Shown: positions 1 through 11,998 of the stretch, piece after piece | Layout: the number at the start of each line of letters is the position of its first letter | How positions within the stretch are numbered: position 1 is the first letter of the stretch | DNA from: Quillaja saponaria | Taxonomy: Eukaryota; Streptophyta; Magnoliopsida; Fabales; Quillajaceae | Assembly: GCA_029379385.1 (NCBI GenBank) | Contig: CM055609.1 | Span: 5,332,001 to 5,396,000 of the forward strand | Direction: 5' to 3' | DNA length: 64,000 bases | The notes under the pieces: model-generated | The model's database searches: none | Seen by the model: only the letters and a program-made list of their open reading frames with translations | Told to the model about the DNA's origin: nothing | Program-made: the position numbers and the translations under genes

Positions 1-372
1 GTTAATTATAATTTATGTCAAATCTTTGTTAGAGTTAAATGGAACAATCTACCTATTTCTTAAGGAAGGAGCTTCTGGTTATGTGTTTGTTAAAGATGGC
101 CTTTTTTAATTTTTTTTATTACCTATCTCTATGTTTGCATTCTCATGGATTATGCATTAGCTAAGATAGACAGATCAGATATACTTTTGTCATAATGCAT
201 TGATTAGTATCCATTTGAGCCAAGGCAGTGGGCCTTCCATCATTCAAGTTCCTTAATGTTCTGAAACAAAGTATTTCTTGTAACTTGAGAAGTTCATTGA
301 GTAGTTGGTTTCCTTGCAGTTCTATATTATCAGTATTCATAGTGAATGCTAATGATCATTAATTTATCGAAG
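1..372 (+). other. intronic sequence of the TRM11-like gene
   Basis: AT-rich sequence with stops in all plus-strand frames and no segment resembling TRM11. It is best read as the intron upstream of the first visible exon. A good-looking acceptor (pyrimidine tract then CAG near 318) is followed by no usable open frame, so I do not use it. Confidence 0.5.
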
Positions 373-894
373 GGACGAGTAAATTTGAAAAATCCAGAGC
401 ACAACTTCTGGCTTATGGACACTGATGATTATGGAGCTAATAATGGACTTCCTCCAATTGCCAAAAAGAGAATCTTTTTCGGTCGGGAAGTTGGTGGTGC
501 TGACAGGAAGCTTTTGCCAACATACCAGTTGAAAAGTCGCACTTATCTTGGGCCAACAGCCATGGATGCAGAAATGGCTTTTCTGATGGCTAATCAGGCA
601 CTGGCTGCACCAGGGAAACTTGTATATGACCCATTTGTTGGCACAGGGAGTGTCCTTGTTGCTGCAGCTCACTTTGGAGCAATGACAATGGTCCACTTCT
701 GATACTGCTGGTTTAAATATGATTTTTATTTGCAAATGATTCATTGCCGGAAAATCTTATTAAAACACGGATTGATCTAAATTGTTCAGGGTGCAGACAT
801 TGATATTAGGGTTGTACGTGATGGGCGTGGCCCTGATTGTAATGTTTGGAGTAATTTCAAGCAGGTAACCCGCCTATACACAATTGATAATTAT

Positions 895-926
<32 letters not shown>

Positions 927-3460
927 TATACTTCTCAACAAATGTGGGGATGTAAAACAGATGTTATACTGGCCAAACCTGTTATAAAGAGCTAAAAGAA
1001 TGAAATGCACTTAATGATATGTCTCCTTCTTCCAATAAAATCATTCCTCTGTACATTTTTGCAGTATGGATTACCAATGCCAATTGGTCTATTAAGAGCT
1101 GATAATAACCTTCCACCTTGGCGTTCTGGATTGAAAGAGGTAACTTTAAGAGAAATTGTTATTGCTCTTCTGATACTGTTATTAATTCTGTTGTGTCCTT
1201 GATTTAGTGATTGGTCGATCTATTATATCCCAAGTTAAGCAGATTTCTGTTATAACTGATCGATCGTAGAATGATTGATCTTTGTTATGAGTTTATTTAC
1301 TTCTCTTTGTTAGTGTCAGTGGTAGGATCTGGCTTCAATGGGAGTTAGACTAACATATACTAAAATAACAATTATACAGAGAACAATGAATGATTTACCA
1401 CCTTTATCAACAAGGTGCAAGGAACTTGATTGGTTCAGTTTGCTCAGAGAATAATTAAAATCCTTGCATATAACTTCTAAATATGGAAAATATTTCATTC
1501 TATATATAACTAAGATTCATGTTCTGTGTTATCTTGTATATTACGTCTTATGGATTACACTGGCTTGTTGATGCGCACATATTGATAAAGTTTGGTTGGA
1601 CTGATTCTTGATAGGAGTAAGGGGAGATTAAAGAATCACAAGGACTAGAGAATAGTCTTAGAAAAAGGTTAGAATATCTATATTCTTGAAAAGGAAAAAG
1701 TAAAGTTCTAACTACAAAAGATCCCTCAGAGTGTCATTGACCACAAATGTAGTTAGATCATTTCCTTCAGCAAAATTTCCTCTCTTAATGGAAGGTTTCC
1801 TATGGATGTACATATACTAGTTGAGGACATGATAGATTAGAAAGCAAACCAGCACATTATAGAATGAGTTAATATTATTGAAGTGTGCTCATACTTTATG
1901 CTACAGGAAATCCCTTGTGTCTTTCGTGATTCTAGTTTTTCCAACCTTTCTTCATTTTGGTTGAGAATGTTACATTTATATAGGTCATCTTTTTGGCCAT
2001 GGCCAATGACCTTTTGGGTCCAATTAGAGCTCTACCATAAAGGGTGGATGATGACTAATATTAGATGATGAATAAATTGATTAAAAAGTGAAAATAGAGC
2101 TTGTCATTTGTCTTTAGAGGCTAAGTGAATTGGAGAAGATCAATGTTTGGCGTGTAAACTCTTGTAACATGGCAAAATTATAAGAATGCAACTAGGGCTG
2201 GATAATTGATAATAAATATTTTAGTGAGCATAAAATTATTATAAGGATAAGTGTTAGCGATAATAAGTTCTATATTAGGATAGGAGGCACTGGCTTCATT
2301 AGATGGAAGTATAAGGATTGGAGACAAAATCTATGTAGTTAGTAGACATACACTTGGGGATGATTTTGGTTTGGTTTTGTTTTGAGAACATGTCCCAGCC
2401 AAACTGCTCTAGTTGGTTTTAGTGTAGTCGGTTTTAGTTGGTTTTGGGAACATCTAACTGAACTAAATACTTGTATTCGGCTTTTAGGGCCTCATTTTTT
2501 TGGGCAGCAAAATAAGGGCTAATGTCTTCTTGTAAAGAATTAGGCTATGTCAGCTGTTAGAAGCTACTGATGTTTTTTTGTTTCTGTTCATGCCAGTTGT
2601 CATTTAGTGTCTTTCAGCTGTGTCCCCAGCAGCTTTTGATAGGCCACAGAAAATACCAAACTGAGCCTAAGAGCATTACATTGTCATGATGTGCATATTG
2701 CAATATTTCTTTTGAAGTAAATTATGTTAAGTAGATGGTCTATTTGCATTTCTTTTGGTGTTTGAGAAACATGATAACTGTTTAGAGCCTTAAGCTGGTT
2801 GTTTCTTTCTAGCTTTTGTGCCTGCAATTTGCATGCAGATAATAATGTTTGGCTTTTCTCTGCCACATTTTTTCTCTTTTCAAATACTCTGCCATTCATT
2901 TTTAGGTATTTGATGCCATAATCTGCGATCCCCCTTACGGGGTTCGAGCTGGAGGACGCAAATCTGGTGGCCGGAAATTACTGAAGGGGGCTGTGGAACC
3001 TTATATTGTTCCTGATGATAAGAGGACAGACCATATACCATCAACTGCACCCTACAGTTTAGTTGAGTGTGTGCACGACTTGCTTGACCTTGCTGCTAAG
3101 ATGCTTGTCATGGGTGGAAGGCTTGTTTTTTTCTACCCTGTATTGAGAGAAGTTGATTGCATAGAAAACCATTTCCCTGATCACCCATGTTTCAAATTAA
3201 TTGCTGTCTCTGAACAGATTCTCAGTTACCGTTATAGCCGGGTCTTGTTGACTATGGAGAAGACATGTCCATACACTGAGGAAGTAGCTGAGGCAGCTCG
3301 GATAAAACATATTGAGTTTCGGGAGAACCATGTAAAGTGGTTAGAAGAAGGTAATCTTCATTCTGCAGTTTTCAGTCATGTTGATCCTCAACTAACTGTG
3401 GCAGTTGATTCCAAATTCAGTAAGGACCCAAAGCCTAAATATAGAGGAAAATATGTTTGA
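373..3460 (+). CDS. TRM11: tRNA (guanine(10)-N2)-methyltransferase, TRM11-like, 3' part
   Basis: This is the catalytic C-terminal part of the methyltransferase that makes N2-methylguanosine at position 10 of tRNA; in yeast it works with TRM112. Exons read as 373-690, 790-864, 1065-1139 and 2906-3460, all phase 0, giving 340 residues and a stop. The first visible exon carries the SAM-binding motif DPFVGTGS. The last exon starts with the N6/N2-methyltransferase signature DPPYG (after FDAIIC). The upstream exons, with the THUMP region, lie outside the window. The 373 acceptor is inferred: an in-frame stop at 343-345 rules out an earlier start, and a CTAAT branch-like sequence precedes it by about 20 bases. 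Intron 3 is long (1,766 bases). No lesion is seen. Confidence in the family is high; the 5' limit is less certain. Confidence 0.9.
903..930. repeat. (TA)n microsatellite
   Basis: Uninterrupted TA dinucleotide run of about 14 units inside intron 2 of the TRM11-like gene. It is likely length-polymorphic. Confidence 0.9.
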
Positions 3461-3716
3461 GATAGAGCAGCTAAACTCTTTTATGCGTTACTTTGATTTG
3501 AAGGCTACCATCCTATATTTTTCAATGTGGGGAGGAAGCCAGTATACTGCTACCATGTATGCTTACTTCCATCAGTTCTTCTGGGACAACCTCGCGTCTC
3601 ACTTAGGAAAGCCATACTCAACTATGTGTATTAAAGCTGAAGGCTTAGACATGCCTATGGATGTTACTATATTTGTTACTCGCTACTGTGAAAGTTGGAA
3701 TTCCAGTCAGGCATAG

Positions 3717-4460
3717 ACTGGTAGAAACTTATCTTGCACTATAAATCACCTCTAAGGCGGACAATACTTGTTAGTACTTTTTACTAATTTGATTCATCAA
3801 AGAGGAAAGATTTTAACTAATTAGTACACGGTATTTCTTTCTAAGTCTTTTAAAATCCTTCTTGATAGACTGATTTGGATCCTCTCCTATTTAACATAAG
3901 GTCATATTTGAGAGAGGAAAACACCAATTCCTCTTCCAATGCAAATTTAATTTTTAAAATTATGTCTGACTCTCGAATAAAATCTCCTCCTGTTCCAGCA
4001 GAAAATCTGGATCCAAGTTGGGCTATCACATTTGTGTAGTATTTTATATCACAAGCCATAACAAAGACTTTGTTTTCAACAATCACGGGATAAGCAGATT
4101 CCATACGTTTTAACCAATTTTGGTAAATTAAACACAATTAACAAAGGTTAATTAATCACTATTTTAGTGAAATATAAGCCTAATACACCAAACCAAAGCA
4201 TATAGCTGCACCCAAGTAAAGGGAAAGAAAAACTTTTTGGTGATGAATTACTAGAAATGAAAGCGAAAGAAAGGAAAAAACTTTGTCATTATGAATTGAA
4301 AAAATCTAGTAAAGAAAATTGGGGGAAGCTGACAAAACTCATGCAGTTTAGTTGACACGTTGCAATCCAAATCTGAGAGCTGTCAGCTTATAGAAAATCA
4401 CTTGTGTTTGTCCCTTCTTTTATTTAATGCTGCAGCAGCTAACTACAAAGATCTCTGAGG
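3717..4460. other. TRM11-like 3' flank and intergenic sequence
   Basis: The first part is probably the 3' UTR of the TRM11-like gene. A 95-codon minus-strand open frame at 3850-4137 has no motif I recognise and no intron or promoter context, so it is not called. The right end is the peroxidase promoter. Confidence 0.5.
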
Positions 4461-4468
4461 TATTTAAG
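4461..4468 (+). promoter_or_regulatory. TATA-like box of the peroxidase gene
   Basis: TATTTAAG lies 36 bases before the peroxidase ATG at 4504, which implies a very short 5' UTR. The position is suitable for a core promoter, but there is no transcript evidence. Confidence 0.5.
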
Positions 4469-4503
4469 CAAACACCTATTGATCAAAGTCTTTTAATTTC
4501 AAT

Positions 4504-6166
4504 ATGGCTTTTGTTTTGGCTCTCTTCCTCTCATTCTTAATTGGGTTTTCTCAGGGGAAACTCAAACTGGGTTTCTATTCTGAAACATGCCCTGCTGCTG
4601 AGTCCATTATCCGTTCCACTGTTCGAAATGCTGTATTTGCAGACCCCAATATGGCTGCTGTCTTGCTCAGGCTACACTTCCATGACTGCTTTGTTGAGGT
4701 GATCAACTCTGGCATTTCTTCTTTATTGAAAGGAATAAACTTTTTTGTTTATAATTAAATATGGTATAATGTATATGATTGAATAGGGTTGTGATGGTTC
4801 AATTTTGATCAACAATGTTCCTGACCCAGAGAGACAAGCATTTGGGCACCAAGGAGTAAGAGGGTTTGATGTCATAGACAAAGCTAAAACACAGTTGGAA
4901 ACTGCATGTCCTGGTGTTGTTTCTTGTGCAGATATTGTGGCATTAGCTGCGAGGGACGCTATAGTAATGGTTAGTATAAACTTAAACAGTCTACTGCTCG
5001 AGATTTTAGAAATGAATTTTAATCTCTTACACAAACGTCTTGATATGTGATTACGTTATATAGACAAATGGACCAGACTATCCAGTTCCAACTGGAAGGA
5101 GAGATGGAAGAGTTTCTAACAAGTCTCTTGCAAGTGAAATGCCAGATGTTAGTGATTCAATTGAGAAACTCAAGGCTAAGTTTTTTGACAAGGGCCTCAC
5201 AGAGAAAGACCTTGTGCTTCTCAGTGGTATGGCGTTTTGTGCCCCTCTCTCTCTCTTTCTCATGCATATTAGGTGACCTCGTAGTTGGTGAAAACTTAAA
5301 GTCATATGAATTATTACTTACAAACCAAGTATTAGCTAAGCTAAAGAAGAAGGATAAGGTATTTGCACAAGGCATTACCCCAAAAGTTGAAATTTACAAA
5401 AATTATATTATATAACTTATAACTGAGATTGAGAGTTCGTATAGTATGCTCTTAACTTTGTTTAGTGTGCCTCCCAAATACCACAGTATATAGGGTCTCG
5501 TCCAGGGGCAGTGGTCCTTGGCATGTAGGTACATAGGTCTTTGAATATCACATGGGTTCTTAAAGGAACTTATAATTACACATTTTTGGGATAATGCTAA
5601 CTTGGTTATATTGGTCTATCACCTTTCTTTTATATATGTATGTTTAATAAAGACAAAATTAAGGTTCATTATTCCTCAACAAATATTCCTCACCTTGCAT
5701 GGACCCTTATTAGTGTCACCAATTTCATCTATCAATTTGATCAGCTGCACATACAATTGGAACCACAGCATGCTTCTTCATGACCCATAGACTCTTCAAC
5801 TTTATTCCCGGTGGAGGATCCGACCCGGATATCAACCCGTCTTTCCTCCCGGAGCTCCAACAAAAGTGTCCTCAAACCGGCGATCCTAATGTCCGGCTAC
5901 CCATGGATGAAGGGAGTGAACAGACATTTGACAAGCATATTTTGCAAAACATAAAGGATGGTTTTGCTGTGTTAGAATCTGATGCCAGGCTTAATGAAGA
6001 TCTAGTAACTAAAAGTGTCATAGATTCCTACTTTGGTGTGTTGAATCCACTATTTGGGCCTTCCTTTGAAGCTGATTTTGTTCAGTCAGTGATAAAAATG
6101 GGCCAGATTGGTGTTAAAACAGATTTACTGGGAGAAATTAGGAAAAAATGTTCATCATTTAATTGA
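4504..6166 (+). CDS. PER43: class III peroxidase, peroxidase 43-like
   Basis: Secreted haem peroxidase (donor:H2O2 oxidoreductase) acting in the apoplast or cell wall. Exons 4504-4698, 4787-4969, 5064-5226 and 5745-6166 join in phase to 320 residues, normal for the family. The N-terminus is a signal peptide ([18 protein letters not shown]). [10 protein letters not shown] holds the distal Arg and His; AHTIG in exon 4 holds the proximal haem-ligand His. Eight cysteines match the four family disulfides (in [34 protein letters not shown] and KKCSS). The Gly usually found before AHTIG reads as Ala, created across the exon 3/4 junction. The four-exon, three-intron layout is the classic one for this family. 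Similarity to Arabidopsis peroxidase 43 is judged from memory. Confidence 0.93.
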
Positions 6167-6870
6167 AGTGCATAATAAATAAATTATTAATTAATTATTT
6201 CTAATTCATTCTCACTATTATTCATAGTGTTTCTTCTATCGTGGCCTGTTCTTCTGACCTTGCATGGAAGCTTATCTTCTCTTAATTCTAGTGGCTAATA
6301 GGCTCATAAGGAACCTATAAGCCTTTTTTTTAGCCAATGGGCCTTGGATATGCATGGTGAAGTTGACCAAATTCAAATTTTCAAGGTTCATTTTGAATTT
6401 ATGTGTTTATTTGAAAGTCGATCTAGCCCGATTCTATCTGAACTTGGTGAATCATAATCCACTTCGAATTAAATAGGATTCAAAAGTAGTTTAGGGACAT
6501 ATTTTTAATTCACTCTAAATCAAATTTGATGCAATTGATATAGATATCCGACCACAAATTAAATTATTATCCTTAGCTTTAGGGAAGGGGTTGGAGGAAA
6601 TTGAGCTCTCCTGCAATTCATTTATCGAAGTTTGAGACTTGAATCTTGACTTTTACCTAATTTTAAGAGGTATTGAGATCTCTTGATCTCAAGTTCAACT
6701 CTTATTAAAATTAATTTGTTTCTTTTTTGTGAGTTATTTATAATATTGGTGATTTGAATTCTCATCGTTGAATTATGTTAGAATTTCTTGTTTGATCAAT
6801 TGAGAAGTTTCTTTCAACTACTACGAATTTGTAAATATTAATTTATGAATGAATATCTATTATAATATAT

Positions 6871-6894
6871 TATATATATATATATATATATATA
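6871..6894. repeat. (TA)n microsatellite
   Basis: Perfect TA run of 12 units in the peroxidase-xylosidase intergenic region. Confidence 0.9.
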
Positions 6895-7934
6895 AACAAA
6901 ACAAAAAATATAATGTCAGTAAAGCTATTTTGACCCTTATCATATTCAGACATTCACAATTATGCATCATAGGTTTTGAGAATCATTTGGTTTAGCTGGA
7001 CAAAGAAAATAACTGCTTGCCTTTTCTTTTCTTTATTTCTTCAATTCAAAACTTAATGTACTTCAATAAGGAAAAAATGCAGCATAAAGCCATGCTTCTT
7101 TTGGTGTGTAAAGGAAGCATAGATGGTTGTAAGACATCTCTCACTGGTTGATTTTTCAACATCAACACAACCAATTACATAAAGTCCCTAAGATGATACC
7201 TTAATGACAGCAGTTGGCATGGAGTCACCTCTCAACTGTTGACCATTATGTCTACTGAATTAGTAACAAAAATGTGCATATTTGATGTTTTTCTTTCCTC
7301 CCTATTCACAAAAAAACTAGCACTATTTTAAGTCACTAGTTTGCTAGTAGTCATTGAATAGCTTCAAATGCCATAAATTAGTTAAGTATGCTCTCAGAAT
7401 CATGGTTTGCTTCAGGTACACACTCTGCCAAACATAAAAAGCACTAATCACAAAATTAGCCAGAAAAAGAAGGGTAAAACCTTAATAAGGATTCTTATGT
7501 AAAAACCATAATAACTTTTATCTTTTTTAAGAACATACTTGAGGGCTATGTGGGGAGGAGGTCGATACAGAGATAAAACTCTACAAAAATCACACAACGA
7601 TCGATCTTTAGAGTGTTTGAAACTTTAATGGATGATTAAACAATCTTTTATAAATAACTTTTCGATTGCTGGAGTATTGAAACTTTCATTGAATGACTAA
7701 ACAGCCTTTTCTAAACAACTGTTCACATTGTTTCATGTTACAATGTGCCCCTGTGGTGTATTATAAGTTTTCACCTAAACCCACAAGTAAGTCAAAACTT
7801 CTTGAGTTGGATAAGATTGCTTTTGTGTATCTTTTTATTAATCAAAACTTTTAAGCTACCCTTTGCATCCCTAGTTCTTTATTTTCATTACTCAATTGTT
7901 TTTTGAAGGTGGGAAAGATTTTCATTTTGCCCAT

Positions 7935-7980
7935 AAAGAAAAAGTAAATTCCATGCTAAAGAAAAAGTAAATTCCATGCT
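7935..7980. repeat. 23-bp direct tandem repeat, two copies
   Basis: Two identical adjacent 23-base units (7935-7957 and 7958-7980), beginning AAAGAAAAAG and ending TTCCATGCT, with the start of a third unit after 7980. The identity suggests a recent slippage duplication. Confidence 0.9.
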
Positions 7981-8298
7981 AAAGAAAAAAAGGAAAAGAA
8001 AAAGCACTTTAAGACTGAGATCTTAAATTTATTTAGCGAAATATTTTGTAATCAAGTAAAAGACCACATACAAGATATATATTCCTTGAACCAAATTCAG
8101 AACAACCAAGAAGATGTTAGTTAGAGTTCAACATACATAGATAAAACATCTAACCAAACTACAAAGTTAGCCTCTTACCATTTTTATTAGTAATATTATA
8201 TATTCTCTACTTTATGGATAAGATAGTTTTACCTGAAAAAAATAACATAGTTTTAACTGAAAAGCAGGAGAGGAGGCTGATACTTGTAATGCCTGGCC

Positions 8299-8308
8299 TA
8301 TTTAAATA
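8299..8308 (+). promoter_or_regulatory. TATA-like box of the xylosidase gene
   Basis: TATTTAAATA about 260 bases upstream of the xylosidase ATG. If used, the 5' UTR is roughly 230 bases and purine-rich at its start. Confidence 0.4.
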
Positions 8309-8559
8309 GAACTTGTATTGATTGTATAGTGTGAGGAACAAAAAGGAAAGCAAAGGATTAAGAAGGACAAGGAAAAACACAAAAAAGAGAAAAAACAGAG
8401 TTCATAGCTATTTTATTTTCTTGTTCTTTCACTTTGCTTTCCTCCAAGCAGTTTCTGTCATAATCTGTACCTACAAAAGTAGCTTCATTCCCAGATTAGT
8501 TGCTCATTTTTTTTCTGTTCACAGAGAAGGGAAACATAATTTGATTAGATTATAGCTAA

Positions 8560-11517
8560 ATGTTGGTCATAATGACCTCAACTCAAAACAGAGTACTCAA
8601 GGTCTCTGTTTTCCTCTGTTTCACATTGTTCTTTGGTTTACTTTCCTTCCAGGTTTCTGACCAATCATCACCTGCTTTTGCTTGTGATGTGGAAAAGAAT
8701 CCATCTTTGGCTAATTTTCCATTCTGTAATACAAAATTGGCAATTAGTTTAAGGGTAGCTGACTTGGTGAAGAGGTTAACATTGCAACAGAAAATTAGCT
8801 TCCTAGTGAATGCTGCAGGCAATGTGAGTAGCCTTGGGATTCCAAAGTATGAATGGTGGTCTGAAGCTTTACATGGAGTCTCTAACACAGGTCCTGGTAC
8901 ACGTTTTTCCAGTGTAATACCCGGCGCAACCAGCTTTCCTCAGGTCATTCTCACCGCGGCTTCGTTCAATTATTCTCTGTTTGAAGCCATTGGAAAGGTA
9001 AGACTATAAGGATAAAAGCCATTGGATAGGCCAATAACTGCTTGGAGTTTATTGATGAATTTCACTTGCTAATTGCAGGTTGTATCAACAGAAGCAAGAG
9101 CAATGTATAATCTAGGATTATCAGGACTAACATTTTGGTCACCAAATATAAACATAGTCAGAGATCCTAGATGGGGAAGAATTCAAGAAACACCAGGAGA
9201 AGACCCATTACTTGCTAGTAAATATGCAACTGGTTATGTAAGAGGTCTGCAAAAGAGCGATGAAGCTGACCAAAACAAGCTTAAGGTAGCAGCTTGTTGT
9301 AAACATTATACAGCTTATGATGTAGACAATTGGAAAGGTGTCGACCGCTTCCATTTCAATGCTGTGGTAAGCTTTCACATTTTCTAGTAGCAATTGAATT
9401 TCCAAATATCATTTAATTTCACCCTCTTGTTTTGTGAATGAGTTAGGTGACAAAGCAAGATATGGAGGACACATTTCAAGTACCATTCAAGAGTTGTGTG
9501 TTAGATGGAAATGCTGCCAGTGTCATGTGTTCTTACAACCAGGTTAATGGAAAGCCAACCTGCGCAGACCCAGACCTCCTTTCAGGGGTTATTAGAGGCC
9601 AATGGAAACTAAATGGGTAACCAATTCAAATTCTTCTAAGTTATGAGAATGTAACTGGTCCTTACGTTGTTACTGACATATATTGCAGATACATAGTCTC
9701 TGATTGTGATTCAGTAGATACATTGTACAAAGATCAGAACTACACCAAGAGTCCAGAAGAGGCTGCAGCAATATCTATTCGGGCCGGTAACTCCCTGTGC
9801 AATCGTAGACTTGAGGCAATGTGATCAGTCATTTGTACACTAAATTGCTAAGCCTATTGCTTTTAACAATAGCGTTGATGTGGTCCTAAATTCCAAATAA
9901 TTTTTCATAAATCCATGGATAAATGACTTACCATATGCAATGATTCAATAGGATTGGACTTGGACTGTGGAAACTTCCTAGGCCAACACACAGAAGCTGC
10001 TGTTAAAGCAGGACTTGTGGGTGAAGCAGCCATTGACAAGGCCATCTCCAACAATTTCAACACTTTGATGAGGCTTGGATTCTTCGATGGTGATCCAAGA
10101 AAGCAACTTTATGGAAATCTTGGTCCAAATGATGTCTGCACCCAACAAAACCAGGAACTAGCCCGTGAAGCTGCAAGGCAAGGGATAGTGTTGCTTAAAA
10201 ATACTCCAGGATCATTACCTCTTTCTACTAAGGTCATCAGATCACTGGCAGTTATCGGACCCAATGCCAATGTCACAAACACCATGATTGGAAACTATGA
10301 AGGTAACCCAAAATTCAAAGACAAACTTAAATCATAGAAGCAATAATTTCAAAACCCATCTGACATAGCTAACAATCTTGCAGGTATTCCATGCAAATAT
10401 ACATCTCCTTTGGAAGGCCTAACAGCCTTAGCTTCGACAACTTATGCGCCTGGATGCTCTAGTGTGTCTTGCGTCACAGTTGAGCTAGAAGAAGCTAAAA
10501 GTGCCTGCAGCCTCTGCGGATGCCACTGTGCTTGTAGTGGGTGCAGATCTCTCTATAGAGGCAGAGAGCCTTGATAGGGTCAACCTCCTTCTACCGGGGC
10601 AGCAACAAGTTTTAGTGACTGAAGTTGCAAATGTATCCAAGGGACCTGTGATTCTTGTCATAATGTCTGCAGGGGGCATGGATGTATCATTTGCATGTAA
10701 ATAACAAGAAGATCTCAAGCATCCTATGGGTGGGTTACCCAGGTGAAGCAGGTGGAGCTGCCATAGCTGACGTAATTTTTGGATCTTACAATCCAAGTCA
10801 GTGTACTCTTAAATACATAGAAATTTACAATTTTCAAACCCATTATGTACATATGTTCTTAACTGAAAGTCTTGAGTTTCTGGATAACGTTTTTGTTGCT
10901 AGTCAATGGTAGAACTTTGGAAATTTACTGATGGCCTTTTTGAACCAGGTGGAAGACTACCCATTACATGGCATCTAAGTTCATACATAGACCAGGTCCC
11001 TATGACAAACATGAATATGAGACCAGATGCTTCTGGGTATCCTGGTAGAACATACAGATTCTATAAAGGGAAAACTCTTTTCCCATTTGGGTATGGGCTA
11101 AGCTACTCTAACTTCGACTACCACTTAGTTGATGCTCCCAAAATAGTAACCATTAACCTAACAAAGGGTCAGATCTGCAACCAATGCAAGTCAGTCATTC
11201 TTCCTGAGGAAACCTGCAAAAACTTGGCTTTTGGTATTAAACTGAAAATTAAGAACCTGGGCGAAATGAGCAGTAGCCATACAGTGCTGCTGTTCTCTAC
11301 TCCTCCACGTGTGCACAACTCACCTCAGAATCAATTGTTGGGTTTTGAGAAGGTTTTCTTGTATGGAGGAGCAGAATCACTGGTTAAATTTGAGGTGGAT
11401 GTTTGCAAGCATTTGAGTGTGGTTGATGAGCTTGGAATCAGGAAAGTGACCTTGGGAGAACATTTCCTTCAGGTGGGAAGCTTGAATCTTCTATTAGCTG
11501 TTGAGATATTGAAGTAA
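8560..11517 (+). CDS. GH3 beta-D-xylosidase / alpha-L-arabinofuranosidase, two frameshifts
   Basis: Apoplastic glycoside hydrolase family 3 enzyme that trims xylosyl or arabinosyl residues from wall polysaccharides. Exons: 8560-8997, 9079-9366, 9447-9616, 9689-9786, 9952-10302, 10384-10796, 10949-11517. The N-terminus has a signal peptide; a second in-frame ATG lies at 8572. Family landmarks: [23 protein letters not shown], and VSDCDSV carrying the expected catalytic Asp near residue 304. The C-terminal half has [24 protein letters not shown] and FPFGYGLSY. Exon 6 contains two +1 shifts: one extra base at about 10506, and another just after the SFA codons near 10693. Ignoring both gives about 774 residues, the usual BXL length. 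As written, translation ends about 60 codons after the first shift. The other six exons are clean, so this is either a young pseudogene or a local sequence error. It resembles BXL1/3/4; I assign no number. Confidence 0.88.
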
Positions 11518-11998
11518 TTGTTCAATTCCTCTGCTTCAACTAATTGCTTATCAGCTTCCTCTGCATGCATTTCTTAGTTGTCAAGTTGTACAGATTTTCT
11601 CAATGTAAATCATACAGCTGAATTGGAAAATCCAAAGGAAGTTTGTTCCACTCATACTTTTATTATTTTCAGATTCAGATGATGAGCATAGTGCCTTAGA
11701 TAAAGCTTGTATAACAGGAGATTTGTCATTCTTAAGCTGCAGGATTTAAATACCTATATCCATAGCAAATTGATTTAGACATGAAAAAGTCAATCATCAA
11801 CTGTTGGTTCAGCTGCTACCCTTTCATTTATAAAGGAACACAAGCCTCGAGTCTGCACATGCATCTGTGACTGTCAAAATTGTAAAACTGATTACCAAAG
11901 CTAAATACATATATTCCTTGCTCCAACTTGCACTAGAAATACAGAGGTGTTGCCCATAAATTGATACATTAAACACTGCAACCATAAATTATTTTATC
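11518..11998. other. convergent 3' flanks of the xylosidase and PDCD2-like genes
   Basis: Tail-to-tail interval of about 480 bases between the xylosidase stop and the PDCD2-like stop. It must hold both 3' UTRs and poly(A) sites. No further gene is seen. Confidence 0.6.

Larger units (their letters stand above)
6167..8298. other. intergenic region between peroxidase and xylosidase
   Basis: AT-rich, with no credible open frame on either strand. It holds the peroxidase 3' UTR, a TA microsatellite, a short tandem repeat and the xylosidase promoter. I see no transposon borders. Confidence 0.6.

Noticed and set aside
3405..3716. 103-codon open frame overlapping the end of the TRM11-like gene
   Set aside because: It starts inside the coding exon in another frame and runs through the 3' UTR; no family resemblance.
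3850..4137. 95-codon minus-strand open frame downstream of the TRM11-like gene
   Set aside because: No recognised motif, promoter or splice context; could be chance or a repeat remnant.
5047..5415. 122-codon frame in the peroxidase gene
   Set aside because: It is an out-of-frame reading of exon 3 and intron 3; the peroxidase frame is unambiguous.
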